Shown one piece after another: positions 1 through 8,163 of a DNA stretch of 40,181 bases. The notes beneath the pieces were generated by a model. It saw only the letters and a program-made list of their open reading frames with translations. It made no database searches and had not been told where the DNA came from. Numbering within the stretch: position 1 is the first letter of the stretch; each line of letters starts with the position of its first letter. Made by a program: the position numbers and the translations under genes. The stretch comes from JBDTSW01 sp039930945 (lineage in GTDB: Bacteria; Actinomycetota; Thermoleophilia; Solirubrobacterales; 70-9), in NCBI GenBank assembly GCA_039930945.1, contig JBDTSW010000005.1, forward strand, positions 1-40,181, written 5' to 3'.

Positions 1-65
1 GAGCCTCGGAGGCGTCGCCGGGGGCCGGTGTGGGGGGCATCTGCTCGGTCACGGGTGAAGCGTAA

Positions 66-81
66 TGCAAGCGGGCTTGCA
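66..81. repeat. Inverted repeat upstream of mraZ
   Basis: TGCAAGC, two bases, then GCTTGCA form a perfect 7-bp inverted repeat in the gene-free first 366 bases. It shares the octamer CAAGCGGG with the larger palindrome at 129-152. It could be an operator half-site pair or part of the 3' end of whatever gene precedes the window; nothing in the sequence decides between these. Confidence 0.4.
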
Positions 82-128
82 GATCGGGGCCTGGCGGAGG
101 GCGCCGGTGGGGGCCGGGCGGCGGCGCG

Positions 129-152
129 AAACCCGCTTGATCAAGCGGGTTT
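129..152. terminator. 24-bp perfect palindrome, candidate terminator or operator
   Basis: The 12-base arm AAACCCGCTTGA is followed directly by its exact reverse complement. Read as RNA it gives a GC stem (ACCCGC/GCGGGT) with flanking A and U triplets, as a bidirectional intrinsic terminator for a gene left of the window would. Because CAAGCGGG recurs at 68-75, a protein-binding site is the main alternative. The U tract is only three bases long, so termination is uncertain. Confidence 0.45.
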
Positions 153-218
153 GCGGTGGGTGGGGGGCCCTGTAGCAGTTCCGTCCGACGGATCGTTTCC
201 TATTCCGTGGGCAGCGAT

Positions 219-254
219 GTGTTGCATCGTGGGGCGTAGTGGGGTAGCGTGGCG
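219..254 (+). promoter_or_regulatory. MraZ box: four GTG-led repeats with 10-bp period
   Basis: GTGTTG (219), GTGGGG (229), GTGGGG (239) and GTGGCG (249) recur at exactly 10-bp spacing, about 110 bases before the mraZ start. MraZ is known to bind tandem TGGGN repeats separated by 5 bases upstream of its own gene in other bacteria, and this array has that sequence and period. Autoregulation of the dcw cluster by MraZ is the natural inference. The two central repeats match best and the outer two are degenerate. Confidence 0.75.
222..250 (+). promoter_or_regulatory. Candidate sigma-A promoter of the dcw cluster
   Basis: TTGCAT (222-227) is followed 17 bases later by TAGCGT (245-250). The MraZ repeats lie over the spacer and -10, which would suit repression by MraZ. 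A second TTGACC hexamer at 262-267 lacks a convincing -10. Besides these sites and the two inverted repeats, I see no supported gene in 1-366; the 85-codon ORF there has no recognisable features. Confidence 0.4.
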
Positions 255-366
255 CCTCAAGTTGACCCAAGGACCGGGGTGGTGAGGTTCCTCCCACCTC
301 GCCACTCCGGTCCGAATCTTCTTCTTCTCACCCAGGAGTCCACCTCCCCCCACAGTCAGGCCTCCA

Positions 367-816
367 ATGGCTTTCCGCGGACAGCACTCACACTCACTCG
401 ACGCCAAGGACCGGCTCACCATCCCGGCCCGCTTTCGCGCCGCCCTCGACGAGGGCGCGGTTCTGTTCGAGGAACTGGACCCCTGCGTCTCGATCTATCC
501 GGTCGCCTCCTACGGCGAGCTCACCGGGACCTACCTGCACGGCCTCAACCCCCTCAGCCGGGAGGGGCGGATGATGCGCCGCCGCTTCCATGCGCGCTCC
601 CACGACGAAACCCTCGACTCCGCCGGCCGTGTGCGCCTGCCGAGCCACCTGATCTCGCATGCGGGCCTCGAGGGCGCGTGCATGATCGTCGGGGTGGATG
701 ACCACCTCGAGGTCTGGGACCCCGAGGCCTGGCGCAAGCACGACGCCGAGATCGAGGCCCAGGCCGACCAGATGGCCGAGGCGTTTGCCGCCGGGGCCGG
801 AACCGAGCCCGCCTAG
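367..816 (+). CDS. mraZ: Transcriptional regulator MraZ
   Basis: This 149-residue protein is the DNA-binding regulator that opens most dcw clusters. It has two AbrB-like MraZ domains: the first begins FRGQHSHSLDAKDRLTIPARF (residues 3-23), and the second contains the family repeat signature around HDETLDSAGRVRLPSHL (residues 79-95). Length is normal for the family (about 140-150). The ATG at 367 gives the expected MxFRG N terminus, although the Shine-Dalgarno sequence is poor. MraZ forms ring-shaped oligomers that bind tandem repeats, and such repeats lie at 219-254, so self-repression of mraZ, rsmH and the downstream division genes is likely. The C-terminal 15 residues are Ala/Gly-rich and probably disordered. 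rsmH starts 7 bases after the stop. Confidence 0.95.
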   Translation: MAFRGQHSHSLDAKDRLTIPARFRAALDEGAVLFEELDPCVSIYPVASYGELTGTYLHGLNPLSREGRMMRRRFHARSHDETLDSAGRVRLPSHLISHAGLEGACMIVGVDDHLEVWDPEAWRKHDAEIEAQADQMAEAFAAGAGTEPA

Positions 817-823
817 TCGAACG

Positions 824-1813
824 ATGGCCACGCTGACTCTGATGAGCGACACCGAGCACCTACCGGTCCTGGCCCCCGAGCTGGTCGGCCTGCTCGACCC
901 GCACCCGGGCGAGCGGGCGCTGGACCTGACCTTCGGCGGTGGCGGCCACGCTCGCCTGGTCGCCCAGCGCATCGGCGGCGACGGCACCCTGATCTGTGTA
1001 GACCGCGATCCGGCCGCCGCCGATCGCTTCGCCGCGCTCGAGCCCGACCTCGAGTGCGATGCGCGGTTCATCCGCGCGGACTTCGCCGACGCGCTCGACG
1101 AGCTTGCCGCAGACGCCGCAGACGGGGAGAGGTTCGACTGCATCTACATGGACCTGGGGATCTCGTCGCTGCAGCTCGACGCCCCCGAGCGCGGCTTCTC
1201 CTACGCCTCCGACGCCCCGCTTGACATGCGCATGGACCCGGGCCAGGCGGTCTCCGCCCTCGAGGTGGTCAACGACTGGCCCGAAGACCGGCTGGCGGCG
1301 GCGATTCGCGAGCACGGCGAGGAGCGCCACGCGCGCTCGATCGCCCGTGAGATCGTCCGCAGCAGGCCCCTGGCGACGACGGCCGAGCTGGTCGATGTGA
1401 TCCGCCAGGCGGTGCCACCGGCCTACCGCTTCGGTCGCGGGCACCCCGCCAAGCGGACCTTCCAGGCGATCAGGATCGCCGTCAACGACGAGCTCGGCGC
1501 AATCGACCGCGCCTTGCCGGCGGCCTGGGATCTGCTCGAGATCGGCGGACGCATCGGCGCGATCTCGTTCCACTCGCTCGAGGACCGCCGGGTGAAGCGG
1601 TTCTTCGCCGATCGCGCCCGCGAGTGCATCTGCCCGCCCGAGCTCCCGGTCTGTCGCTGTGGGCGCCAGCCGGAGGCCGAGCTCGCGACCCGCAAGGCGG
1701 TCACCGTCAGCCCGCAGGAGTCCGAGCGCAACCCCCGCTCGCGCTCGGCTCGGCTGCGCGTCGCCCGCAAGCTTTCAGACGGCCGCCCCGGAATCGAAGC
1801 AGGCCGCCTCTGA
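824..1813 (+). CDS. rsmH: 16S rRNA (cytosine1402-N4)-methyltransferase RsmH
   Basis: RsmH (MraW) uses S-adenosylmethionine to methylate N4 of cytosine 1402 in 16S rRNA, tuning the ribosomal P site. The protein shows the SAM-binding FGGGGHARLV segment (residues 37-46), MDLGISSLQLD, the RTFQAIRIAVNDEL motif and FHSLEDRRVKRFF near the C terminus, all in family order. From the ATG at 824 it has 329 residues, close to the usual 310-320. An ATG at 842 would give 323 residues and is almost as good; neither has a clear ribosome binding site. A longer reading from 698 would overlap mraZ and is unlikely. The stop overlaps the next start by one base (TGATG). Confidence 0.94.
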   Translation: MATLTLMSDTEHLPVLAPELVGLLDPHPGERALDLTFGGGGHARLVAQRIGGDGTLICVDRDPAAADRFAALEPDLECDARFIRADFADALDELAADAADGERFDCIYMDLGISSLQLDAPERGFSYASDAPLDMRMDPGQAVSALEVVNDWPEDRLAAAIREHGEERHARSIAREIVRSRPLATTAELVDVIRQAVPPAYRFGRGHPAKRTFQAIRIAVNDELGAIDRALPAAWDLLEIGGRIGAISFHSLEDRRVKRFFADRARECICPPELPVCRCGRQPEAELATRKAVTVSPQESERNPRSRSARLRVARKLSDGRPGIEAGRL

Positions 1814-2499
1814 TGGCCGCCACCGCCGCCGCCCGCAGGGTCTCCGCCTCGTCGTCTCGCCGGGCCTCCGCCAGCCGACCGGCGCTGAAGCCCCGCCCGG
1901 CGCGGTCGGCGCCGGCCCGCCGCCGCTCGCAGACCACACCCGTCGTCGGCCTTGTCCCGATCGCGGTCGGGCGCACCGCCGGTGCCGTCGGTGGCATCGC
2001 CGACTCGGGCCTGGTCGTAGGGCTGGCGCGCGGTCGACTCTGGATCGGCGCCCTGGCGGCGCTGCTGGTCGGGATCGTCGCCCTCAACGTCCTCTCGCTC
2101 AGCCTCAACGCCTCCTCCAGCCAGGTCGCCCAGCAGGCCGATGGCCTCAAGCGCGCCAACTCCGCCCTGCAGGCACGGATCGCGGGCGAGGTGTCCAACG
2201 ATCAGGTCCTGGCCGGCGCCGCCAAGCTGGGGCTGTTCTACCCGGCGACCGACGCGACCCGCTACCTCAGCCTCAAGCCCGGCGACGCCGAGCTCGCGGC
2301 GCAGCGCCTGCAGGCGGGGGACTTCGCCGGCGCCGATACCCCGGCGAACCCGCTCGTCACCGACCCCGTCGCCCCGGTCCCCGTCGCCACGGCGCCCGAG
2401 GCCATCGCCCCGGAGGTGGTCGCGGAGACCGCCGCCGCGCCGGCACCGGCGGCCGCCGTCGCCCCGGCAAACGTCGCCGGTGGGGTCGGCGCCCCCTGA
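1813..2499 (+). CDS. FtsL-like septum protein
   Basis: This 228-residue protein occupies the ftsL position between rsmH and ftsI. FtsL normally bridges FtsQ/FtsB and the FtsW-FtsI synthase. It has a basic Ala/Ser/Arg-rich cytoplasmic N terminus (residues 1-75), one membrane helix (about 76-98, from LWIGALAALLVGIVALNVLS), a short extracytoplasmic coiled-coil segment (100-128, SQVAQQADGLKRANSALQAR), then an AAKLGLFYP segment reminiscent of the FtsL/DivIC family. An unusual Ala/Pro/Val-rich tail of about 55 residues follows. FtsL proteins diverge rapidly, so the call rests on position and topology more than on sequence. The start at 1813 overlaps the rsmH stop by one base. The tail is longer than is typical for FtsL. 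Confidence 0.7.
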   Translation: MAATAAARRVSASSSRRASASRPALKPRPARSAPARRRSQTTPVVGLVPIAVGRTAGAVGGIADSGLVVGLARGRLWIGALAALLVGIVALNVLSLSLNASSSQVAQQADGLKRANSALQARIAGEVSNDQVLAGAAKLGLFYPATDATRYLSLKPGDAELAAQRLQAGDFAGADTPANPLVTDPVAPVPVATAPEAIAPEVVAETAAAPAPAAAVAPANVAGGVGAP

Positions 2500-2554
2500 T
2501 CGTCGTCGGCCCGCGCGCAAGGACCGGCGGGGGCGGAAGCGAAATCAACCACCG

Positions 2555-4210
2555 ATGGGCTTGATCGAACGCCGCATCGGCCTGCTGTTCGCGCTCTTCG
2601 TCTGCGCGTTCGCGCTGATCGTCGCCCGAGCCGCCTGGCTTCAGGGCATCCAGGGCGGCGAGTTTCGCGCCGACGCCCAAGGCCAGCAGACCGAGACGGT
2701 GGTCGTGCCCGGCTCCCGCGGGGCGATCCTCGACCGCAACGGCGACGAGCTGGCGATCTCCCGGGATGCGGCGACGATCGTCGCCACGCCCTACCAGGTG
2801 AAGGACCCCGAGCGCACGGCGAACAAGCTCGCCCGGGCGCTCGATCAGAACCCGAACGTGATCCTGCGAACGCTCGCCGACCGCGACTCGGGGTTCGCCT
2901 ACGTGGCGCGCAAGGTCGACCTGCCCACCGCGGAGAGGATCCGCAAGATGAAGCTGGCGGGCATCGGGGCGGTTCCCGACAGCGAGCGCATCTACCCGCA
3001 GGGCGAGCTCGCCTCGCAGATCGTCGGCTCGGTCGGCATCGACAACCAGGGCCTGTCCGGGCTCGAGGCCTCCGAGGAGCCGGTGCTGCATGGCACCACC
3101 GGCGAGCGCGAGGTCGTCCGCGACGCGCTCGGCAAGGAGCTGGAGCGCAACACCCTCGCGGGCGCCGAGACGGGCGAGAGCCTGCGCCTGTCGATCGACG
3201 CCAACCTTCAGGCCGGGACCGAGGAGGTCCTGCAGAACCTCGCCGCGACGTACAGCCCCAAGGGCGCGACCGCGATCGTCATGGACCCCAACACGTCCGA
3301 GGTGCTGGCGATGGCCAACTACCCGGCCGCCGACCCCTCCGACCCCGGCTCCGCTACCCAGCAGGAGCTGGCGAACCGGGCCACCGGCTACACCTATGAG
3401 CCCGGCTCGACCTTCAAGGCGTTCACCGTCGCCGGCGCCCTGGAGGCGGGTGTCGTCAACCCGGAGACGATGTTCGACCTGCCGCCGACGATCCAGGTGG
3501 CCGACCGCGTGATCGAGGAGTCGCACCCGCGCGGATACGTCACCCTCAGCGTCGCCGACATCCTCGCTCAGTCCTCGAACGTGGGTGCGGTCAAGGTCGG
3601 GCTCGAGACCGGCGCCAAGCGCTTCGACGCCTGGATCCGCAAGTTCGGCTTCGGCGAGCCCACCGGCATCGACTTCCCCGGCGAGGAGCAGGGGATCGTG
3701 CCCCACCCCGACGAGTACTCCGGCTCGACGATGGGCAACCTGCCGATCGGCCAGGGCCTCTCGGTGACGCCGATCCAGATGGCCGCCGCCTACTCGGCGA
3801 TCGCCGGCGGGGGCGTCCTGCACCCGCCCCGGGTGATTCTCAGGGAGGGGAGCGAGCGCGTCCCCGAGCCCGAGGGCCGGCGGGTGATCAGTCGCGGCAA
3901 CGCCGCCAAGCTGCGCCTGATGCTGAAGGGGGTGCTGGCTCCGGGCGGCACGGCCTCGGAGGTGAGCGTCCCCGGCTACACGCTCGCCGGCAAGACCGGT
4001 ACGGCGGAGAAGGTGATCGACGGCGGGTACTCCGAGTCCCAGTTCGTCGCCTCGTTCGTCGGCTTCGCGCCCGCTGACGATCCGCAGCTGCTGGTCGCGA
4101 TCGTCGTCGACGAGCCACAGGGCGACTACTACGGCGCCACGGTCGCGGCGCCCGCCTTCGGCGAGATCGCCAAGTTCGCGCTCCCCTACCTCGGCGTCGA
4201 GACCAACTAG
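2555..4210 (+). CDS. ftsI: Penicillin-binding protein FtsI, septal peptidoglycan transpeptidase
   Basis: FtsI (PBP3, class B) cross-links septal peptidoglycan together with the FtsW glycosyltransferase. The 551-residue protein has a short cytoplasmic start, one N-terminal membrane anchor (about 8-28), the PBP dimerisation domain (RGAILDRNGDELA at 55-67), and a complete transpeptidase domain. The active-site SxxK is STFK (285-288), SSN lies at 340-342 and KTG at 480-482. No PASTA repeats follow, unlike the Pbp of many Firmicutes. The ATG at 2555 puts the membrane anchor directly at the N terminus; longer in-frame extensions would read through the ftsL-like gene and are rejected. The gap to the ftsL-like gene is 55 bases, with no obvious promoter. 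Confidence 0.95.
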   Translation: MGLIERRIGLLFALFVCAFALIVARAAWLQGIQGGEFRADAQGQQTETVVVPGSRGAILDRNGDELAISRDAATIVATPYQVKDPERTANKLARALDQNPNVILRTLADRDSGFAYVARKVDLPTAERIRKMKLAGIGAVPDSERIYPQGELASQIVGSVGIDNQGLSGLEASEEPVLHGTTGEREVVRDALGKELERNTLAGAETGESLRLSIDANLQAGTEEVLQNLAATYSPKGATAIVMDPNTSEVLAMANYPAADPSDPGSATQQELANRATGYTYEPGSTFKAFTVAGALEAGVVNPETMFDLPPTIQVADRVIEESHPRGYVTLSVADILAQSSNVGAVKVGLETGAKRFDAWIRKFGFGEPTGIDFPGEEQGIVPHPDEYSGSTMGNLPIGQGLSVTPIQMAAAYSAIAGGGVLHPPRVILREGSERVPEPEGRRVISRGNAAKLRLMLKGVLAPGGTASEVSVPGYTLAGKTGTAEKVIDGGYSESQFVASFVGFAPADDPQLLVAIVVDEPQGDYYGATVAAPAFGEIAKFALPYLGVETN

Positions 4211-4241
4211 CGCGGCTGGGGCCGGCCGCCCCGCTGCTCCA

Positions 4242-4247
4242 TACAAT
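4242..4247 (+). promoter_or_regulatory. Candidate -10 element for leaderless murE
   Basis: TACAAT lies 7 bases before the murE ATG in the 44-base gap after ftsI. Transcription would begin at or next to the start codon, giving a leaderless mRNA. No good -35 hexamer is visible. The same spacing recurs before several other genes in this window. Confidence 0.5.
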
Positions 4248-4254
4248 CGCGGCG

Positions 4255-5742
4255 ATGGAGCTGCGCGAGGTTCTCGCAGGCGCTTCGGTCGCCGAGTGGA
4301 TCGGTGAGGCCGGCGTCGAGGTCTCCGGCCTCGCCTACGACAATCGCGAGGTCGGGCGTGGCGATCTCTTCTTCTGCGTTCCGGGAGGCCGCTCGGACGG
4401 GCACGCCTTCGCCCCGGCCGCGGTCGAGGCGGGCGCCGCCGCGCTGGTCGTCGAGCGTCGCCTGGACCTGCCGGTCGCGCAGGCCCTGGTCGCGGACGCA
4501 CGCGCCGCGATGGCGCCGGCGGCGGCGGCGTTTTGGGGCGACCCCACCGCGGAGCTGCAGGTCGCGGGGATCACCGGCACCAACGGCAAGACGACGACCG
4601 CCTTCCTGGTTCGCCACGTGCTCGAGCGGACCGGCACCCAGACCGGCCTGCTGGGCACCGTCAAGCGGATCGTCGGCGGGCGCTCCGAGGAGGTCGAGCG
4701 GACCACCCCCGAGGCGATCGACCTGCAGCGGACCTTCCGCGAGATGCTCGAGGCCGGCGACAGGGCGTGCGTGATCGAGGTCTCCTCCCATGCCCTGGCG
4801 CTGGGACGGACCGACGGGGTCCGCTTCGCGGCGGCGACCTTCACCAACCTGACCCAGGACCACCTCGACTTCCACGACGACATGGAGGACTACTTCCTGG
4901 CGAAGAGCCGCCTGTTCGCAGCCTCGCCGGTGCCCGCGGCCGGGGCCGCGGTCAACATCGACGACCCCTACGGGGCTCGTCTGGCCGGCGAGGCCCGCGA
5001 CGCGGGCGCGCCGGCGCTGCTCAGCTTCTCGGCCGACGGCGCCGACGCCGATCTGGCCGCCGTCGAGATCAGCTTCGACGCCGGTGGCTCGCGCTTTGTC
5101 TGTCGCGCGCCGGACGGTGAGCATCACGTGTCGCTGCCGCTGCCGGGCCACTTCAACGTCTCCAACGCGCTGGCTGCGATCGCGACCGCCTCGATCCTGG
5201 GCGTTCCCGCCGGTGAGGCGGCCGCGGCGCTGGCCGACGTTGAACTCGTCCCGGGCAGGATGGAGCCGATCGACGAGGGGCAGCCGTTCGCCGTGGTCGT
5301 CGACTACGCCCACACCCCCGACTCGGTCGAGAACGTGCTCGCGGCGGCGCGGCGGATCACCGCGGGCCGGGTGATCGCCGTTCTCGGAGCCGGCGGCGAC
5401 CGCGACCGTGACAAGCGCCCGCTGATGGGGGCCGCCGCCGCCCGTCTGGCCGATGTCGTCGTGGTCACCTCCGACAACCCGCGCTCGGAGGAACCCGGAG
5501 GGATAATCGAGGAGATACTGGCTGGGATGGGTGGAGACGACGCTGTCGCCGAGGTTGAATCCGAGATCGATCGCCGCGCGGCGATCGCGATCGCCCTGGC
5601 CAGGGCACGGCCGGGCGACGCGGTGGTGATCGCCGGCAAGGGACACGAGCAGGGCCAGGAGTTCGAGCGCGGTCGCAAGCTCGCGTTCGACGATCGCGAC
5701 GTCGCCCGCTCGGAGTTGCGCGCGCTGCGCGCCGCAACGTGA
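4255..5742 (+). CDS. murE: UDP-MurNAc-L-Ala-D-Glu:meso-DAP ligase MurE
   Basis: MurE is the cytoplasmic ATP-dependent ligase that adds the third amino acid of the peptidoglycan stem peptide. The 495-residue protein has the Mur N-terminal domain (1-100), the central ATPase domain with GTNGKTT (108-114) and the conserved EVSSHAL segment, and the C-terminal ligase domain. DNPR at 407-410 is the motif known to mark enzymes that select meso-diaminopimelate; lysine-adding enzymes differ here. The cell wall is therefore inferred to be of the DAP type. A candidate -10 element lies 7 bases upstream of the ATG. The stop overlaps the murF start by 4 bases (GTGA). Confidence 0.96.
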   Translation: MELREVLAGASVAEWIGEAGVEVSGLAYDNREVGRGDLFFCVPGGRSDGHAFAPAAVEAGAAALVVERRLDLPVAQALVADARAAMAPAAAAFWGDPTAELQVAGITGTNGKTTTAFLVRHVLERTGTQTGLLGTVKRIVGGRSEEVERTTPEAIDLQRTFREMLEAGDRACVIEVSSHALALGRTDGVRFAAATFTNLTQDHLDFHDDMEDYFLAKSRLFAASPVPAAGAAVNIDDPYGARLAGEARDAGAPALLSFSADGADADLAAVEISFDAGGSRFVCRAPDGEHHVSLPLPGHFNVSNALAAIATASILGVPAGEAAAALADVELVPGRMEPIDEGQPFAVVVDYAHTPDSVENVLAAARRITAGRVIAVLGAGGDRDRDKRPLMGAAAARLADVVVVTSDNPRSEEPGGIIEEILAGMGGDDAVAEVESEIDRRAAIAIALARARPGDAVVIAGKGHEQGQEFERGRKLAFDDRDVARSELRALRAAT

Positions 5743-7142
5743 TCGACCTCGCCGCCGAGCGGATCGTCGCCGAGTCCGGGGCCACCGTCGTCCGCGAGGG
5801 CGGGCCCCAGCGGCCCGAGCGAGCCGTCGTCGACTCCCGCCACCTCCGCCCGGGCGACGTCTTCTTCGGCCTCGCCGGCGAGCGCGCCGACGGCGGCTCC
5901 TTCGCGGCCGCGGCACTGGAGGCAGGCGCCTGGGGCGTGGTCACCACCCCCGACCACGCGGAGCGGCTCGCCGGGGCGCAGGGCGGGGGGTGGGTGCTGG
6001 CGGTCGACGATCCCCTGCGCGCGCTGCAGCTGCTGGCTCGCGGCTGGCGGCGCGAGCTCGGATGTCCGGTGGTCGGAATCACCGGCTCGACCGGGAAGAC
6101 CTCGGCGAAGGACATCACCCGGGCCCTGCTGCCGCTGCGGGTCCACGCCAGCGCCGACAACTTCAACACCGAGATCGGCCTACCGCTGACCATGCTCGCA
6201 GCGCCCCCGGAGACCGAGGCGCTGGTGCTGGAGATGGCGATGCGCGGCCTCGGCCAGATCGCCGAGCTGTGCGCGATCGCAGAGCCCGACATCGCGGCGA
6301 TCACCAACGTCGGCCCCGTCCACCTGGAGCTGCTTGGAAAGCTGGAGGCGATCGCGGAGGCCAAGGCCGAGATCCTGGCCGGGCTCAAGGCCGACGGCAA
6401 GGCGGTCATCCCCGAGGACGCCGACGTGCTCGAACCGCATCTTGGCGACAGCCTGGAGACGATCACCTTCGGGCCCGGAGGCGACGTCAGCGCGCGCCGG
6501 GCCGAGACCATGGCCGAGGGCATCGCCGCCACGGTGACCACGCCCGCCGGGGAGGCGAGCTTCCAGTTCCCCTTCACCGAGGCCCACAACCTGCTGAACG
6601 CCCTCTGCGCGATCGCCATCGGAGTCGCCCTCGGGGTGCCGCTGGAGCAGATGGCGCGTCGGGCGCCCGGGGTAACCTTCTCGCGCCTGCGAGGTGAGCT
6701 GATCGACCTCGTGGGCGAGGTCCTCCTGGTGAACGACTGCTACAACGCCAACCCGGTCTCGATGCGCGCCGCGCTGGAGCACCTGGCGACAGATATGGGC
6801 GGAGCCGTCCCGGGCGAGCGCCGGGTCGCCGTCCTCGGCGAGATGAAGGAGCTTGGGCCCGAAGCCGGCGCCTACCACCGGGAGATCGGCACCCTCGCCC
6901 GCAGTCTCGGGATCGGTCCCCTCGTCGGCGTCGGCGAGCTCGCGCGCGAGTACGCCCCCGACCAGTGGGCGGCTGACGCCGAGGGGGCCGCCGAGCTGGT
7001 CCACGCCCTGCTCGAGCCGGGGGACTCGGTGCTGATCAAGGGCTCGCGCTCGGTCGGGCTGGAGCGCCTCACCGAGGCTCTGGTGACATGGCGCGGGCGC
7101 ACGGACGACGCCGCTGGGGACGCCGGCAGCCCGAATGGCTAG
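5739..7142 (+). CDS. murF: UDP-MurNAc-tripeptide:D-Ala-D-Ala ligase MurF
   Basis: MurF adds the D-alanyl-D-alanine dipeptide to UDP-MurNAc-tripeptide, completing the soluble cell wall precursor. The 467-residue protein has the three-domain Mur ligase layout, with the ATP-binding GSTGKTS at 116-122, the NFNTEIGLPL segment typical of MurF, and the VNDCYNANPVSMRAAL signature that opens the C-terminal domain. The GTG start at 5739 overlaps the murE stop (GTGA), which implies translational coupling. mraY starts on the base after the stop codon. I see no ddl (D-Ala-D-Ala ligase) in this cluster, so the dipeptide must be made by an enzyme encoded elsewhere. Confidence 0.95.
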   Translation: MIDLAAERIVAESGATVVREGGPQRPERAVVDSRHLRPGDVFFGLAGERADGGSFAAAALEAGAWGVVTTPDHAERLAGAQGGGWVLAVDDPLRALQLLARGWRRELGCPVVGITGSTGKTSAKDITRALLPLRVHASADNFNTEIGLPLTMLAAPPETEALVLEMAMRGLGQIAELCAIAEPDIAAITNVGPVHLELLGKLEAIAEAKAEILAGLKADGKAVIPEDADVLEPHLGDSLETITFGPGGDVSARRAETMAEGIAATVTTPAGEASFQFPFTEAHNLLNALCAIAIGVALGVPLEQMARRAPGVTFSRLRGELIDLVGEVLLVNDCYNANPVSMRAALEHLATDMGGAVPGERRVAVLGEMKELGPEAGAYHREIGTLARSLGIGPLVGVGELAREYAPDQWAADAEGAAELVHALLEPGDSVLIKGSRSVGLERLTEALVTWRGRTDDAAGDAGSPNG

Positions 7143-8159
7143 ATGACCACCGCGGCGCTTGCGAACGAGGTCGCCTCGGCTGCCATCGATCGCGGCGAGG
7201 TGCTGATCGCCGCGATGGCGGCGATGCTGATCACGATCTTCCTCGGACCCAAGTTCATCCAGTTTCTGCGGGTCAAGGAGTTCGGCCAGCAGATTCGCGA
7301 GGAGGGCCCGCAGGAACACCACGCCAAGGCCGGAACCCCGACCATGGGCGGGCTGGTCCTCTTTCTCGGGATTGCGGTGCCCTACCTGGTGCTGTCGGAG
7401 CGCGACACCCAGAGCATGGCCGTGCTGGGGGTCGCCCTCGGCGCCGCCGCTTTGGGCTTCGCCGACGACTGGGTCAAGATCTCCAAGCGCCGCTCGCTCG
7501 GTCTGGGCGCGCGTTACAAGCTGCTGGTCCAGATCGGCCTGGCGGTAGGCCTTTGGTACGTGGCGACCGAGGTGGTCGGCCTCGACCCGGTGCTGCGCTC
7601 GCCGGTCTTCGACGCCGAGATCGATGTCGGGCCGGTCGCCTACCTGGTCTTGGTCTTCATGGTGATCGCCGGCGCCTCGAACGCGGTCAACCTCACCGAC
7701 GGCCTCGACGGCCTGGCCGCGGGGTCGTGCGCGATCGTCCTGCTCGCCTACATGGCGATCACGATCACCACCGGTCAGGAGGGGCTGGCGCTGCTCTCGG
7801 CCTGTCTCGTCGGGGCCTGCATCGGCTTTCTCTGGTTCAACGCCTTCCCGGCCTCGATCTTCATGGGGGACACCGGCTCGCTCGGGCTCGGCGCGGCGAT
7901 TGGCGCGCTGGCGGTGATGACCCAGACCGAGATGCTGCTGATCATCCTCGGCGGGATCTTCGTGATCGAGGCGCTCTCGGTCGCGATCCAGGTCTTCAGC
8001 TTCAAGATGTTTCGCCGCCGGGTGCTGCTGATGGCCCCGGTGCACCATCACTTCGAGATGCTCGCCTGGTCGGAGACGAAGATCATGCTCCGCTTCTGGA
8101 TCATCGCCGCGGTGTGTGCAGGGATCGGCTACGTGTTGTTCCAAAACAGCCTCGGGTAA
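7143..8159 (+). CDS. mraY: Phospho-MurNAc-pentapeptide translocase MraY
   Basis: MraY transfers phospho-MurNAc-pentapeptide to undecaprenyl phosphate to form lipid I at the inner face of the membrane. The 338-residue polytopic protein keeps the catalytic and metal-binding motifs: FADDW (106-110), NLTDGLDG (183-190), FMGDTGS (240-246) and the histidine motif HHHFE (301-305). About ten hydrophobic helices are visible, as expected. The ATG follows the murF stop with no gap. The gene is followed by a 305-base gene-free stretch that is mostly occupied by an inverted pair of repeat units, breaking the otherwise continuous coding run of the cluster. Confidence 0.96.
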   Translation: MTTAALANEVASAAIDRGEVLIAAMAAMLITIFLGPKFIQFLRVKEFGQQIREEGPQEHHAKAGTPTMGGLVLFLGIAVPYLVLSERDTQSMAVLGVALGAAALGFADDWVKISKRRSLGLGARYKLLVQIGLAVGLWYVATEVVGLDPVLRSPVFDAEIDVGPVAYLVLVFMVIAGASNAVNLTDGLDGLAAGSCAIVLLAYMAITITTGQEGLALLSACLVGACIGFLWFNAFPASIFMGDTGSLGLGAAIGALAVMTQTEMLLIILGGIFVIEALSVAIQVFSFKMFRRRVLLMAPVHHHFEMLAWSETKIMLRFWIIAAVCAGIGYVLFQNSLG

Positions 8160-8163
8160 CGCT

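Noticed and set aside
28..285. 85-codon plus-strand frame before mraZ
   Set aside because: It crosses the palindrome and the MraZ box, has no ribosome binding site and no protein-like features.
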